Origin: Turnera subulata
Taxonomy: Eukaryota > Streptophyta > Magnoliopsida > Malpighiales > Passifloraceae
DNA length: 64,000 nt
Direction: 5' to 3'
Assembly (NCBI GenBank): GCA_028386065.3
Contig: JAKUCV010001342.1
Coordinates: 1 to 64,000 of the forward strand
How positions within the stretch are numbered: position 1 is the stretch's first letter; each line of letters starts with the position of its first letter. The notes under the pieces are model-generated. The model worked only from the letters and a program-made list of their open reading frames with translations. It ran no database searches and was not told where the DNA came from. Both the position numbers and the translations under genes were made by a program. Below are positions 34,661-45,560 of this stretch, in pieces.

Positions 34661-35261
34661 TGTTGAATAGTATTGGTTTTTTTGTATCCCACATCGATGG
34701 GAAGTGTGGTAAGGGGGGTATGGAAATGCTATAAAAGAAACCCCTCTCCTTCCCTTTAGAGGCATCCCAAAAATTAGAGTATAATTGTATCCTAACAATT
34801 GTACTAAATACTCTTCTTCTCTTAGTAAAAAGAGCAGGCCCTTTTCTAGTGGTGCTCCGGAGACGTAGGCAAAATTGGCCGAACTCCGTTATCAATTTTT
34901 GAGTGTGTTCTTTCTTTATTATTCTGCCTTTAATTTCCGCATTTGTTTATTTAGTATTCAACATTGGCTGGCTAAGCCGCCTTATCTCTTTCTTGGATGG
35001 CAAAGCCGCCTTGTTTAATTTGTTGGCCGGCTAAGCCGCCTTTGTCGGGTATAGGTTGTGAATTATAACACTGTGCAAGTGAGTCCTGTCTAGGAGGCTG
35101 GATTTTAAGTGAACCACTGTTCCTCCAGTCTTTCCTGGGGATTTATCTTGGAATGATAATTCTGTCTAAGGAGATAAGCTAGGCCATCTTTCCTGGGAAT
35201 TATCGAATCAGTTCAATTCACTAGCTTGTTGTAGGGGGAATTTACCCGAGTTTCCCCAACA
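34661..35261 (+). repeat. E5 3' LTR
   Basis: 601 bp, TGTTGAATAG...CCCAACA, preceded by AAGGTGGAGAT. Contains GCTATAAAAG near 34729. Its right part (about 35050-35255) resembles the untranslated leader of E2 (about 11803-12012). Confidence 0.87.
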
Positions 35262-35722
35262 AAATATGTGCTTGGTTCGAGTTGGATGCTTCAGAGTGCT
35301 TGAAATAATGAATACAGAAAAACGATTTTTTAAAGAATATCAGAGCTTTGACTGCGATGTGAGGATTGAGGTTGATGACGAGGAGAGGAGAGGGGATTAA
35401 AGTTGTGAATTAAGGACCCAACAATTAGAGATTTGAAATTTGTTTAATTTAGGGAAGAAAGTTTGGAAGAGAGGAAGAGAAGTCTTCGTTACGTTTGTTT
35501 TGTTTTTAATCCCAATTAACAAAGAGTGTCGTTACCCAAGAGTATATAGAATATTTTGTAATCTTTAAGGATCTAATAAAAAATATATATTTATTAAAAT
35601 TAATTTTTTATTTTTAAAAATAGATTAAAATCTGCCACGTGTCCATGTCGAAACGCGCCATGTGGGGATGTAATTGTGCATACCTAACAAGGGGCAGCAC
35701 CAAATCATTTACCTAAAAAAAA

Positions 35723-36117
35723 AAGAAAGTTGTGAAATGTTCATTAATATTCATAGTTGCATTTATCACTTTAATTCTATATTAAAAAAATAAAAATCCA
35801 TTCATATCCTTTTAGCTAATGAATCCTAATGTTCCAATCCAGCATTGTTAGTACCACTTAACAACTTTACAGGAATGTGATATTTAGCACCAAGATTGTC
35901 CTACAGCTGATCATACCGATGAGGAATTTAGGATTGTGGCTAGAATTTGAAGGCTAAGTGTTCTAGCATAAAATTATGCATAAGACTTCGCCCGTAAAAT
36001 ATAACCAAACCCATTCGGTATTTTGTGTCATATCATCCCTATAAATTTTTGCTTGCAAGCATATCGCTTTTATGCAATTTAGAGGATAGATAAACACTGT
36101 ACATGATTATTTTTCAG
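35723..36117. other. Remainder of last intron of DC1-A
   Basis: AT-rich intron sequence that runs to the TTTTCAG acceptor at 36111-36117. No gene seen. Confidence 0.6.
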
Positions 36118-36261
36118 GGAGAAGATACATTGGAGATAATTTCATGGCATGAACAGGGAGATGACACGGTAGAGATAGATTCATGGAAGGAGCTAGAAGA
36201 TGAAGAAAGTTTGATAGAAGAACTCGGTAAATCTTTTATTGAAATGTTTGGGGAGTCTTAG
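36118..36261 (+). pseudogene. DC1-A last exon
   Basis: After the acceptor it encodes GEDTLEIISWHEQGDD followed by an acidic tail, ending at TAG 36259-36261 (48 codons including the stop). The position and GED(D)TLEIIS start match the last exon of DC1-E (61833). It joins exon 3 in phase 0, which is why I place the end of DC1-A here despite the ~16-kb intron. Confidence 0.7.
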
Positions 36262-36961
36262 AGAATGCTATGTATTGAGAGACATTGCTCCTATACGCTG
36301 TTTGTTTTTTCTTTAATTTGTTGCGCTCTCTTTTAATCCAAAATTATGTTCTGTTAATCAGTAAGCTAGGATTCCAATAAAACAAGCAATTGGTGAAACA
36401 ATTGAGGTATTCATTCGAATGCCTAGATTTATCAGAATGTTCATGGTATTTAGTTTTGTTTGATGATTTTCCTGCTTTTTAAGACAAGGCATCATGTACT
36501 ATTAGTTAGCACTTCATTTTTGTTGGTTAACTGAACTTTCTATCGTATAATTTATTATTTTGCATCAAATGGTCGTGGGTGAACGCTTCTTTCCATTTTG
36601 GCCCACTTGATAGTCCGATTAATGAAGTATAGTCGTTTTACTGTTCATTACCGGATCTGATTTTGAAAACAATGGTGGTAACTCATATCAGGGTTCCTTT
36701 TCAAATAAGATTAATGAAAGACTACTGAAAAAAAAAATGTTTAATGAATGGCTTCCACCCAAGCGCCGTTGACTTCAGAACTTGAAACACACATTTAATC
36801 TTTGCTAATTAAGGTTTATGTAATCAAGTTCCATCCTTAATTATGATGATAATATATGCTAGTCCAGAAATGGAAGAAACTTAAATGGAATATCCTGAAA
36901 TAAAATAAATCCATTTCTTTTACTTGGGGAAGGTGAAGTACGTATATAGCATTCTTGAGAA
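36262..36961. other. Intergenic, promoter-like duplicate
   Basis: No gene. The stretch about 36750-36960 (CGTTGACTTC..., GAATATCCTGAAATAAAA) is repeated upstream of DC1-C at about 37700-37900, so promoter and gene were duplicated together. Confidence 0.5.
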
Positions 36962-37010
36962 ATGGGGATCAAGAATTGGGCACAGGAACAAGAAGACTGC
37001 TCTATCTTGT
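36962..37010 (+). pseudogene. DC1-B: 5' stub of a DC1 gene
   Basis: ATG at 36962 opens MGIKNWAQEQEDCS, the usual DC1 start in this array, preceded by the shared upstream region. After about 16 codons the similarity is lost and the frame stops. It is a truncated copy left by tandem duplication or deletion. Confidence 0.65.
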
Positions 37011-37917
37011 AATTAGTCACCCTGTTTTTCAAATTGAATTTGGATATACATCAACAATTCTGCACTACAGATTCAAAAACAATTCTGCACTTGTATTTTC
37101 TCCTTTTTCTTTTTTGAGGATCCAGTTGTACAGTTGTAAGCATCACGTTGGATCACTGAATTCTTTTCACACATATAAAGTCAATAGTGTTTTATAAGAT
37201 TCATGGTGATCGAGTTGCCAATACTCAATTTGTCTTATACAAGAGAGCCATACAAATTTTGGTCAAAGGAGCAGCAAACATATTGTTTTGACATTTTCAA
37301 TTGTATGTATATATGGGGATGGAATAAGGAAGATTAGTAGAAGTTTATATTGTCAACTGTAAAAATACTCCATTATTCTAATGTTAGCATACATTACCCC
37401 AACTTGGCACAAGCTGGATTCCTCAAGTAGATGACTAATCATGCTTTGACTTATCCGAGAGGATCATGAGATGCTACTACACTCCATCCCTGACCCTGAC
37501 ATATTAAGTGTATTTTCTTTTTTAATCTTCCAGAATAATTTGAGTTTCTTTTTCCACAGAATAATTTCACATTAGAAGTGTATTATTTATTATTTTACAG
37601 CAACTGGTCCTCAACAATTTTATTGGCCCACTTGATCTTCTAGTCTAATCAATGAGCCAATGGCAAAAAAAAGAAGAAAATTGTAATGAATGGCTTCCAT
37701 CGAAACATCGTTGACTTCCAAACTTGAAAACATAGTTAAATCTTTCCAAAGGTTTACGTAATCAAAGTCCAATGCTTATAAATGATGTACCACTCCAAAC
37801 TGGAGATAAGTAAGTTGAATATCCTGAAATAAAACAAGTACAAATCTTTTTTTTTTCTGGGAAAGAGTGAACTACGTAGCAGCATATTCTCTCTCTGTCT
37901 CTCTGCAACTGAAAAAA
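37011..37917. other. Intergenic to DC1-C
   Basis: No convincing gene. The last ~220 bases are the shared DC1 upstream block (GTTGACTTCC..., GAATATCCTGAAATAAAAC, a T-run, then CTCTGCAACTG before the ATG). Confidence 0.5.
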
Positions 37918-38110
37918 ATGGGGATCATCAAGTGTTGGGTACACGAAGAAGAAGACTTCATACTTGTTGATGAATCCGCAGTCCCACTTCTTGCAGGACT
38001 AAACAATGGCATCTGTGATTGTCACATGTGCAATGAACCTATTCAAGGTCCAGCCTATACATGCGGAGGAGAGGAATGCGGGTTTATTGTGGACGAATCA
38101 TGCTTTGGGT
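37918..38110 (+). pseudogene. DC1-C exon 1, 5' piece
   Basis: Module 1: CHMCNEPIQGPAYTC, then CGFIVDESCFG. It ends at the target site TGGGT (38106-38110). The reading frame runs into the TRIM LTR and stops after nine foreign codons. Confidence 0.85.
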
Positions 38111-40254
38111 TGTTGGAATTGATCCTATTGCAAATCTAGGAATTATCTGTAAAGTTTTAGAATTTAGTATGATGGAAGTTCTAGAGTCATGGTGTGTCTA
38201 GAGAGTTCTAAACTTAGTTACGTGTACTTAGTATTGTACACCAAAAGTCTCTATAAATATGTAATCCGATGTAACAAAAAAGTTGAGCTGGAATGGATTA
38301 ACTATTTAGTTTCCTTTCCTCCTCCATATCTTTAGGTTTCCTGATCAAAGGAAACAATCTTTTAGCTTTGGTTTGAGTTTCCTAATCATAAGAAAACTCT
38401 ATCTTTAGTGATCCATCTTTCGGTTCTTCCTTTCCTGACAGAAAGGGAACTCTATCTTTGTGTTCTTTAAAATCTAACATGGTAGCGGAGCCCTCATGAT
38501 CTTACGGGCCTGTCAACTTTGAGTCTTTTGGTATCTTTTGGTGTTCTTTATTGCTGTGAAAATCTTTTGATGTTATCTTTTGCTGTTATAACAACTTTTG
38601 ATGTTTATCTTTGGGAGAAGAAAAAAATGGTTTGATTTTTTTTGCACGAAGCTTTTGAAGCTTGTTTCCATGATGATGCAGATGGAAGCATGAAGATGTT
38701 GCATATCCAGATTGAAGGAATGGAAGACTTTGTTTGAAGAAGATGATGTTTGTTGAGATTGTTGGAACGGATGAAGGAATTGCATGCAAGAATTTTGAAC
38801 GAATGAAGAAGATGTGTAGAAGAAGAAAAATTGGTGGGAAGTAGAAGTACAGAATTCTACTTTTGAAGAACTCTTGAGTGCAGAAGAAGAATTGGAGGAA
38901 AAGAGAAGTGCAGAATTCTACCTTTGAAGAATTTTGAGTGAAGAAGAAGTTTGCTAAGATTGAAGGAATCAATGCACGTAAGATTTGTGAGCCAAGTGAA
39001 AGGCAATAGGATCAAGGGGGAGTGTTGGAATTGATCCTATTGCAAATCTAGGAATTATCTGTAAAGTTTTAGAATTTAGTATGATGGAAGTTCTAGAGTC
39101 ATGGTGTGTATAGAGAGTTCTAAACTTAGTTACGTGTACTTAGTATTGTACACCAAAAGTCTCTATAAATATGTAATCCGATGTAACAAAAAAGTTGAGC
39201 TGGAATGGATTAACTATTTAGTTTCCTTTCCTCCTCCATATCTTTAGGTTTCCTGATCAAAGGAAACAATCTTTTAGCTTTGGTTTGAGTTTCCTAATCA
39301 TAAGAAAACTCTATCTTTAGTGATCCATCTTTCGGTTCTTCCTTTCCTGACAGAAAGGGAACTCTATCTTTGTGTTCTTTAAAATCTAACATGGTAGCGG
39401 AGCCCTCATGATCTTACGGGCCTGTCAACTTTGAGTCTTTTGGTATCTTTTGGTGTTCTTTATTGCTGTGAAAATCTTTTGATGTTATCTTTTGCTGTTA
39501 TAACAACTTTTGATGTTTATCTTTGGGAGAAGAAAAAAATGGTTTGATTTTTTTTGCACGAAGCTTTTGAAGCTTGTTTCCATGATGATGCAGATGGAAG
39601 CATGAAGATGTTGCATATCCAGATTGAAGGAATGGAAGACTTTGTTTGAAGAAGATGATGTTTGTTGAGATTGTTGGAACGGATGAAGGAATTGCATGCA
39701 AGAATTTTGAACGAATGAAGAAGATGTGTAGAAGAAGAAAAATTGGTGGGAAGTAGAAGTACAGAATTCTACTTTTGAAGAACTCTTGAGTGCAGAAGAA
39801 GAATTGGAGGAAAAGAGAAGTGCAGAATTCTACCTTTGAAGAATTTTGAGTGAAGAAGAAGTTTGCTAAGATTGAAGGAATCAATGCATGTAAGATTTGT
39901 GAGCCAAGTGAAAGGCAATAGGATCAAGGGGGAGTGTTGGAATTGATCCTATTGCAAATCTAGGAATATCTGTAAAGTTTTAGAATTTAGTATGATGGAA
40001 GTTCTAGAGTCATGGTGTGTCTAGAGAGTTCTAAACTTAGTTGATGTAACAAGAAAGTTGAGCTGGAATGGATTAACTATTTAGTTTCCTTTCCTCCTCC
40101 ATATCTTTAGGTTTCCTGATCAAAGGAAACAATCTTTTAGCTTTGGTTTGAGTTTCCTAATCATAAGGAAACTCTATCTTTAGTGATCCATCTTTCGGTT
40201 CTTCCTTTCCTGACAGAAAGGGAACTCTATCTTTGTGTTCTTTAAAATCTAACA
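38111..40254 (+). mobile_element. Tandem TRIM retroelement (three LTRs, two internal regions)
   Basis: Inserted in DC1-C exon 1 with a perfect 5-bp duplication TGGGT (38106-38110 and 40255-40259). Order: LTR 38111-38479 (369 bp), internal 38480-39022 (543 bp), LTR 39023-39391 (369 bp), internal 39392-39934 (543 bp), LTR 39935-40254 (320 bp). The repeat period is exactly 912 bp. Each internal region starts with TGGTAGCGGAGC (primer binding site) and ends with a purine tract (AAGGGGGAG). No coding region is present, as in TRIM elements. The third LTR lacks about 49 bp including the TATA-like CTCTATAAATATG. The copies are nearly identical. Confidence 0.92.
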
Positions 40255-41455
40255 TGGGTTACCTGAGGATTACCAAGTGCTTCATCCTCTACACCCTCCT
40301 CACCCTCTCCATCTGATTTGCTATCCTCCCTGGTACAGTTGCAACTACATTTGCCATGGCTGCAATTCTCTCTGCCCTATGCTTGTGTTCCGCTGTGAAG
40401 AGTGTGATTTCACACTTGATCTCCGGTGTGGTTTGTCAAAGGAGAAAAAACCTGATGATCAGCAGAAAAAACCCACCACCTTGGAGCATTTTTCACACCG
40501 TCATCACAGTCTCAAGCTTTTGAACTCCACACGGAATAATTTTGTAAGTTGTAGAATATGTGCTGATCCAATAGTCGGTCCTGGCTACGGGTGCACTGAG
40601 TGTAGGTACTATCTGCACGTTGCTTGTGCAGAATCTCCCCTGGAGATACAGCATCCTTATCATCCACACCACCCTCTTCGCGCTTCTAGTCCAGGAAAGA
40701 AAGAGAAATGGCCCAGTTGTAAGGTCTGCCGTGTCACATCCTTTGCTGGAGAAACTGCTTACCAGTGTAGGCCTTGTGGGTTTGTTCTCCACATGGCCTG
40801 CGCCCGAAAGACTCTTTTGTCCGTCCCTCTAAAGCATGCTTGCCACCAGCACAATCTCTACTACATTACAGGTAAAGATTCAGAGAAAGAAGTAGAAGAA
40901 GATACAGGAAGCTATGACCATGACCCAGAAGATGGAGAAAGTGATGATGACGCAGAAGAGAAAGATTCAGAACAAAGAATTGATGACGGAAAAGATTCAG
41001 CTGAATACCCAGATGAACCAAGTGATGACCGAAGAGATGAAGATACATATGGAAGAACTGACAACGACAGTAGTGAAGATGCACATGATCCAGAGGAAGG
41101 AAGTGTTGGTGGAGAAGGTGATGAAGATGAAGCAAGTCATTATCAACAACATAAATGGATGAGTGGTCAACGTAATGCCTGCAAGGAGGACTGTGATTCT
41201 AGTAGTTCACAATCCTACTACCAGTGCCTGGAGTGCAACTACTATATCCATCTCAAATGCATCGGGTTGCCTGCTACGGTTAAGCATAGCCACGTCGATC
41301 TTCTATTCCTTGTGGAGAAATTTACTGAAGATGATTCTGGCATATACTATTGCCAACTCTGTGGACTAGAAAGGGACAAGGAGTATCCTGTTTATATGTG
41401 CAAGGAATGCCCTGAGGCCCCATATACTGCTCACATTGAATGTGTTATTTCAGAG
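40255..41455 (+). pseudogene. DC1-C exon 1, 3' piece
   Basis: Open from the target duplication to the GT donor at 41456. Modules: HPLHPPHPLH / CHGCNSLCPMLVFRCEEC; HFSHRHHSLKL / CRICADPIVGPGYGCTEC; HPYHPHHPLRA / CKVCRVTSFAGETAYQCRPC; HACHQHNLYY, acidic linker, CKEDCDSSSSQSYYQCLEC; then CQLCGLERDKEYPVYMC. Confidence 0.85.
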
Positions 41456-42157
41456 GTATCCCCCCAGTTCTCATCATGACGCCAACTTTTGGTTGTAGAA
41501 TTCTTTTTCTGATTTGTCAAGTAAAATGAACAGAATAGGAAGTGTTGCTTAGGATTCAAATTCTTGAAATTTCTGTGTTCTTTTTTTCAACTCACCAAGA
41601 CACAGGAACTTAGTACATCTTGTCCTGTCTCAGGATGCAAATATTGACAATCACATCACCTCTGGCTGGCCGGTTAAGTATGACTGTGAGGTGGAAAGAC
41701 ACCCTACTCTTATTGAGTTTGACGAAGGGAAAAGAAAGCCCCGGTGCAAAATGCAAATTGAGGTATCAGTTTACCTATACAATTTTTCCTTTTCTTTCTT
41801 TCTATTCTCTTCTGAAAGATTGTATGCTTAATTTGGGAGACCAAATTTCTCAATTCCATGCACAATCGTTTAAGGAACCTATTCGCTTACAGTAATCAGA
41901 TCTATCAGAATATACAGAACAGTTTACACTCCTAACAAGTATTCTAATTTCGAACTTCTAAGGTTAGCATCAAGTTGAAACTATTAACTATATATTCTCT
42001 GGAGTAAAACTCTGGAACCCTGTCTATCAAGAAGCATGTGTCAACTAATTAACTGATAAATTGCATGGGGTTTACAGGTGAGTATAGCTTCCTTTTTTTT
42101 ATTAGCTAAGTATATTTTTTGGTAATAATTAAGAGTTAGCTCTTCCACTGTATGCAG

Positions 42158-43272
42158 ATTAAAGATTTCAAAAATAATCACACCCTGACCTTCCATATGG
42201 ACGGGGCACAACTCTATGGTTTGATGAAACATGTTATGGGTGCATAGAATTGGTTAAAGGAAGCTCATACTATACATGTGGAACTTGGGAAAAATATTTT
42301 CACAAGCTATGCGCTGAATTACCTCTTTTGATAAGGCATCCTTCACACTCTCAGCACCCTCTTACTATTTTACCTGCAAATGTTTGTGAGGACTGGCAAT
42401 GCGATGGATGTGGAAATTTTTGCCATGATGGAGGCTACTACTGTGAAAGATGTGCATTTATGCTCGACATTGCATGTGCTTCTTCAACTCCCAATCAATT
42501 CCGAAACTCACAGTACAGTAAGATCACAATTTCACATCCCTTCCATGATTACAATGATCACAAACTAACATTCATCAGTCATATCAAACCAAAAGCGGGT
42601 TGCAGTTGCTTTGCATGCCAAACACCTATCCTAAATACACCTTAATATAGTTGCCTTGAATGTTGTGTGTTTTTCCTTGTAAGATGCCTTGAAGTTCCGT
42701 TGGAGAGAAAGCGTCCATACCATCAGCAGCATGTCCTTATTACTAAGAATCTGAATTGCTCTTCTAAAAAAAAGAAAAAGAACTTCGTCTTCAGTCGCTA
42801 TTATTGGTGTAAAGCTTGCAAATTAAGTATTAAAGGAATTGGCTACCAATGCAGTGAATGCAAATTTAGCCTCCATATTAGATGTGCTGATTACTTGACA
42901 TCCACCCTCAAATCCAAGTCCCACAAACACATTCTTTATAGCTTTCCAAAAACTGCTCTCGAAGACTTCAACTCAGTTCTCTCTAGATATGGTCCTGCTT
43001 ATAACAAAAGCAACTTCAATGCAACGTTTGTCGAAAGCAATGTCTTGGCTCATTTTATCGCTGTGTAAAGTGTGACATGAACTTTCATTTTGATTGCCTC
43101 TCGATACCTCATAAAGTCAAGCATTCATGCCACGTTGATCCTCTTACACTTGCGAAGATGATACTGGTGAATACTATTGTGAAATTTTCCCTAACAGAGG
43201 AACCCATTTCATGGTGTCTACCACTGCAAGGAGTGCATGGTTATTGCTCATAATGGATGTGTGCTAGAGGAG
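42158..43272 (+). pseudogene. DC1-C exon 3
   Basis: Starts after ATGCAG and ends at the GT donor at 43273. It carries modules 7-12, with the frameshifts and stop listed for the gene. Confidence 0.8.
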
Positions 43273-43898
43273 GTAATATTTAGTTCATTGTTATTAGTTA
43301 TTTGGTATGTGGATTTATTGATACCCTAGGCATACTTCCATCTATTGACATTATATTTCTTTAGCATGACTTTGTATCGAATTTAGTGAACTGGATAGAA
43401 GAATTTAAAAGAAAAGAATGAAAAAATTAAAATGTTCATTGTTTCATTTGCCACTTTCTACTAACCAATCCAGTCATATTTATGCCCTTTAGCTTGGGGA
43501 CACTAATTTTTTAAATCATGAGCAATGTTTTTTTTTTGATGCTAAAATCATGAGCAATGTTAATCGCAAGTCACAATCCATTTCACAAACATTATGATGT
43601 TGAGCAAAGAAATTTTGTTGTTGGCTGGATGTATTTAGGACTATGGGGATACTTTGGGAAGTGAGATATCTTACTACTTAGATCTTGAACATCCTTTTTA
43701 TTATTGTATATGTGTGCCTGTGAGAATATGTTAGAAAATTTGAGACCTAAAATTCTATTTTTCTGGTATTTAAGATACCAACGTATATGGTTTTGTAGTT
43801 GCCTTATATATTTTAGCAACTTTTTTAATTGAAAACCTATTGGCTTTTACTTTGTTTATCAGGAGGATGATGCTTTGGAGACAGTTCTTGATACATGA

Positions 43899-45560
43899 AC
43901 ATTATCAAGTGCTGGAGCACCATACAATCCGTTCTACTGGGCATCAACTAGTAATGGGATTTCTCCTTCTCATCGATTGGCATCAGCTAGTGATGGGATT
44001 TCCGATTCTAATTTTATTTGCGTTCATAGATTATGTTTCCTATTTATAACAAGGACATTTTTGAGTATGTATGCTATTTAGGTCTTATGTATTTGTCTAT
44101 TATTAGTATTGACAAACTCTAATTATTATATAATTAATCCATCCTTATATGTTTCGTCTAAAAAAAATGAACTGGACACTGGGATAGGTTTGGTGGAATA
44201 TCTTCGTAGAAGTAATTGAAAATTTGTGAAGAGAGCTATGTGAAAGTTTGATTTACCTTGGGAATTGGGACCTATTGTGCAATTCTTACAACCAAATATA
44301 ATAATATTGGATTATTGTTGGTGTTGATTTTTAATAAATTAATTGCTTTGTATTACTTTATCAAGAGTGCACACACTTTCAGTGGCGGACGCCAAGCCCC
44401 CCAAAATGCTAATTATGAGTGCTTTATAACATTATTTTGACATGGGATTCTAAGTGGTTAAGTGGTAACAAGTGCTATTATATATGTTTGCCCCTTGATT
44501 TCACCGTGTTCACACTTGTGCAACTTTGGCCCCAAAGCATCTGTTGTTAGGCGACAAAATCCATACATTGTGCCAGCGAATTCCTATAAGTCCTATTTTA
44601 ATATACCAACGGCCCCCTAAAATTTTAATTTTCGCAAATAAGTCCTATCGTGATGTATATTAAGTCTCCTCTAAATTTTATTTTTACATAAACCTTTATT
44701 ATCACTTACAAAATGTTATATTGACTCCCTCTTAAAATTCTATCTAACTTCGCACAATCTGCTTTGGAGGTTAGTATAATTAACGATGCCACCAAAGCTA
44801 TTAATCAAACTTTACAAATTCGTGAACTTCTCACAATCGTAGTGATGAAACACGACGTCATCAGTATAACAATTGAAGAATCTAGCTGTAACTTATAGAG
44901 TTTGAAGGTTGAAGATATAGAGTTTGTTTATGGCAAGGCTACGGGTGAAGATATAGAATTAGTTTAGGGCAAGGCAAAAGATCAACTTGCTGATGCATTC
45001 AAAAACTCTTATCTGAAAATAAGTTTCATAGATATGAACCTAGAATTTGAGCGTAAAACAAAATAAGTGTTTTAAAAATGATGAGTTTCAGGCCCTAATT
45101 GAAGTTTAATGTTAAGTTACAATGTTAATGGTGATGTTACTAGTAGATTTTATTCAGTAAGACTACGTACATATATGAGTCAAATTCTGTGTCTCCTCTG
45201 TTTTTTTTTTTTTTTATCCAAACCCAACCATCCACTTCAACTCCTTAGCAAGATGAAATTTCAGTTAAATAGCGTAAATTGTGGAAGTTGACTAATTCAA
45301 TGAAAAAGATTGTAACCCCTATTATAGAATACTTAGATTTTAAATAATAATTATTTATTTTTTGACTGTTAAATGGTCGTTGTCTATTTATTTGACATTT
45401 TTTTTTCTTTCGCTAGTGGACCTTCTAGAAATATCATTTTTATAGTGTTTTCTTTAGATAAACAAACCAACCCTCCAATTCCATTCCTTAGCAAGATCAA
45501 ATTCCATTTAATTGGCGTAAATTGAAAATTGACTGGTTCATTGAAAGAGATTGTAAACCT
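43899..45560. other. Intergenic DC1-C to Helitron-like element
   Basis: No gene recognised. About 45210-45390 and 45450-45560 are related to each other and to about 53860-54030 (AAATTCCATTTAATTGGCGTAAATTG..., GTTAAATGGTC), which shows old segmental duplication of the spacer. Confidence 0.45.

Larger units (their letters stand above)
21059..35261 (+). mobile_element. Copia LTR retrotransposon E5, split by sirevirus E4
   Basis: Inserted in MULE-1 with a perfect 5-bp duplication AAATA (21054-21058 and 35262-35266). The 5' LTR starts TGTTGAATAG at 21059 and is interrupted after 528 bp by E4. The complete 3' LTR is 34661-35261 (601 bp, ending TTTCCCCAACA). The coding region is at 30590-34557. The last ~70 bp of the 5' LTR, the primer binding site and the right-hand E4 target copy are missing at the NNN gap (30577-30579). 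Confidence 0.88.
20063..35713. mobile_element. Mutator-like element MULE-1 with nested insertions
   Basis: Long terminal inverted repeats of about 370 bp (20063-20430 and 35345-35713) begin GGTGAGCACTTTGGTGCTGCC and GGTAAATGATTTGGTGCTGCC on opposite strands. Flanking 9-mers TAAAAAAAT (20054-20062) and TAAAAAAAA (35714-35722) differ at one base and fit the 9-bp duplication of Mutator elements. Without the nested LTR elements it would be about 1.5 kb and has no transposase, so it is non-autonomous. It lies in the last intron of DC1-A. MULE-3 (62454-63706) belongs to the same TIR family. Confidence 0.8.
351..36261 (+). pseudogene. DC1-A: DC1-domain protein gene broken by transposons
   Basis: This is a Cys/His-rich C1-like (DC1) protein gene. 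The family binds zinc through HxxH...CxxC...CxxC...HxxxC modules and is mostly uncharacterised in plants. Pieces, in order: exon 1 at 351-478, 6375-7441 and 10965-11021; exon 2 at 11170-11181 and 16653-16753; exon 3 at 17082-17432 and 19173-19916; exon 4 at 36118-36261. Each junction inside an exon is a retroelement flanked by a 5-bp target duplication, and removing the element rejoins the DC1 reading frame. The gene also has its own lesions: in-frame stops at 405-407, 6666-6668 and 6822-6824, and an extra G near 17125 relative to DC1-D. The last intron is about 16.2 kb because of a nested MULE/copia/sirevirus insertion. I consider it a dead gene; residual transcription of pieces is possible. 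Confidence 0.85.
37918..43898 (+). pseudogene. DC1-C: DC1-domain protein gene split by a tandem TRIM
   Basis: Exons: 1 at 37918-38110 and 40255-41455; 2 at 41634-41762; 3 at 42158-43272; 4 at 43863-43898. Start MGIIKCW. Exon 1 is cut in module 1 by a TRIM; without it CFG joins LPEDYQVLHPLH and the frame runs through modules 2-6, with an acidic linker at about 40870-41150. Exon 2 is intact (DANIDNHITSGWPV...). Exon 3 is damaged: a shift near 42190-42205 after TLTFH, a TAA at 42643-42645, a one-base loss near 43018 at the CxxC of module 11, and a further deletion near 43155 in module 12. The last exon would encode EDDALETVLDT then TGA. It could at most make a truncated product from 40277 onwards. 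Confidence 0.85.

Noticed and set aside
36955..37197. 80-codon open frame at DC1-B
   Set aside because: Only the first ~16 codons from 36962, in another frame, match DC1 proteins; the long frame itself is chance.
38573..38972. Two identical minus-strand frames within the TRIM (repeated at 39485-39884)
   Set aside because: Duplicated because the TRIM is dimeric; minus-strand relative to the element and without a domain.
40866..41135. Hydrophobic or His/Leu-rich minus-strand frames opposite the acidic linkers (also near 7000, 48853, 57583)
   Set aside because: Antisense shadow of GAA/GAT-rich coding sequence.
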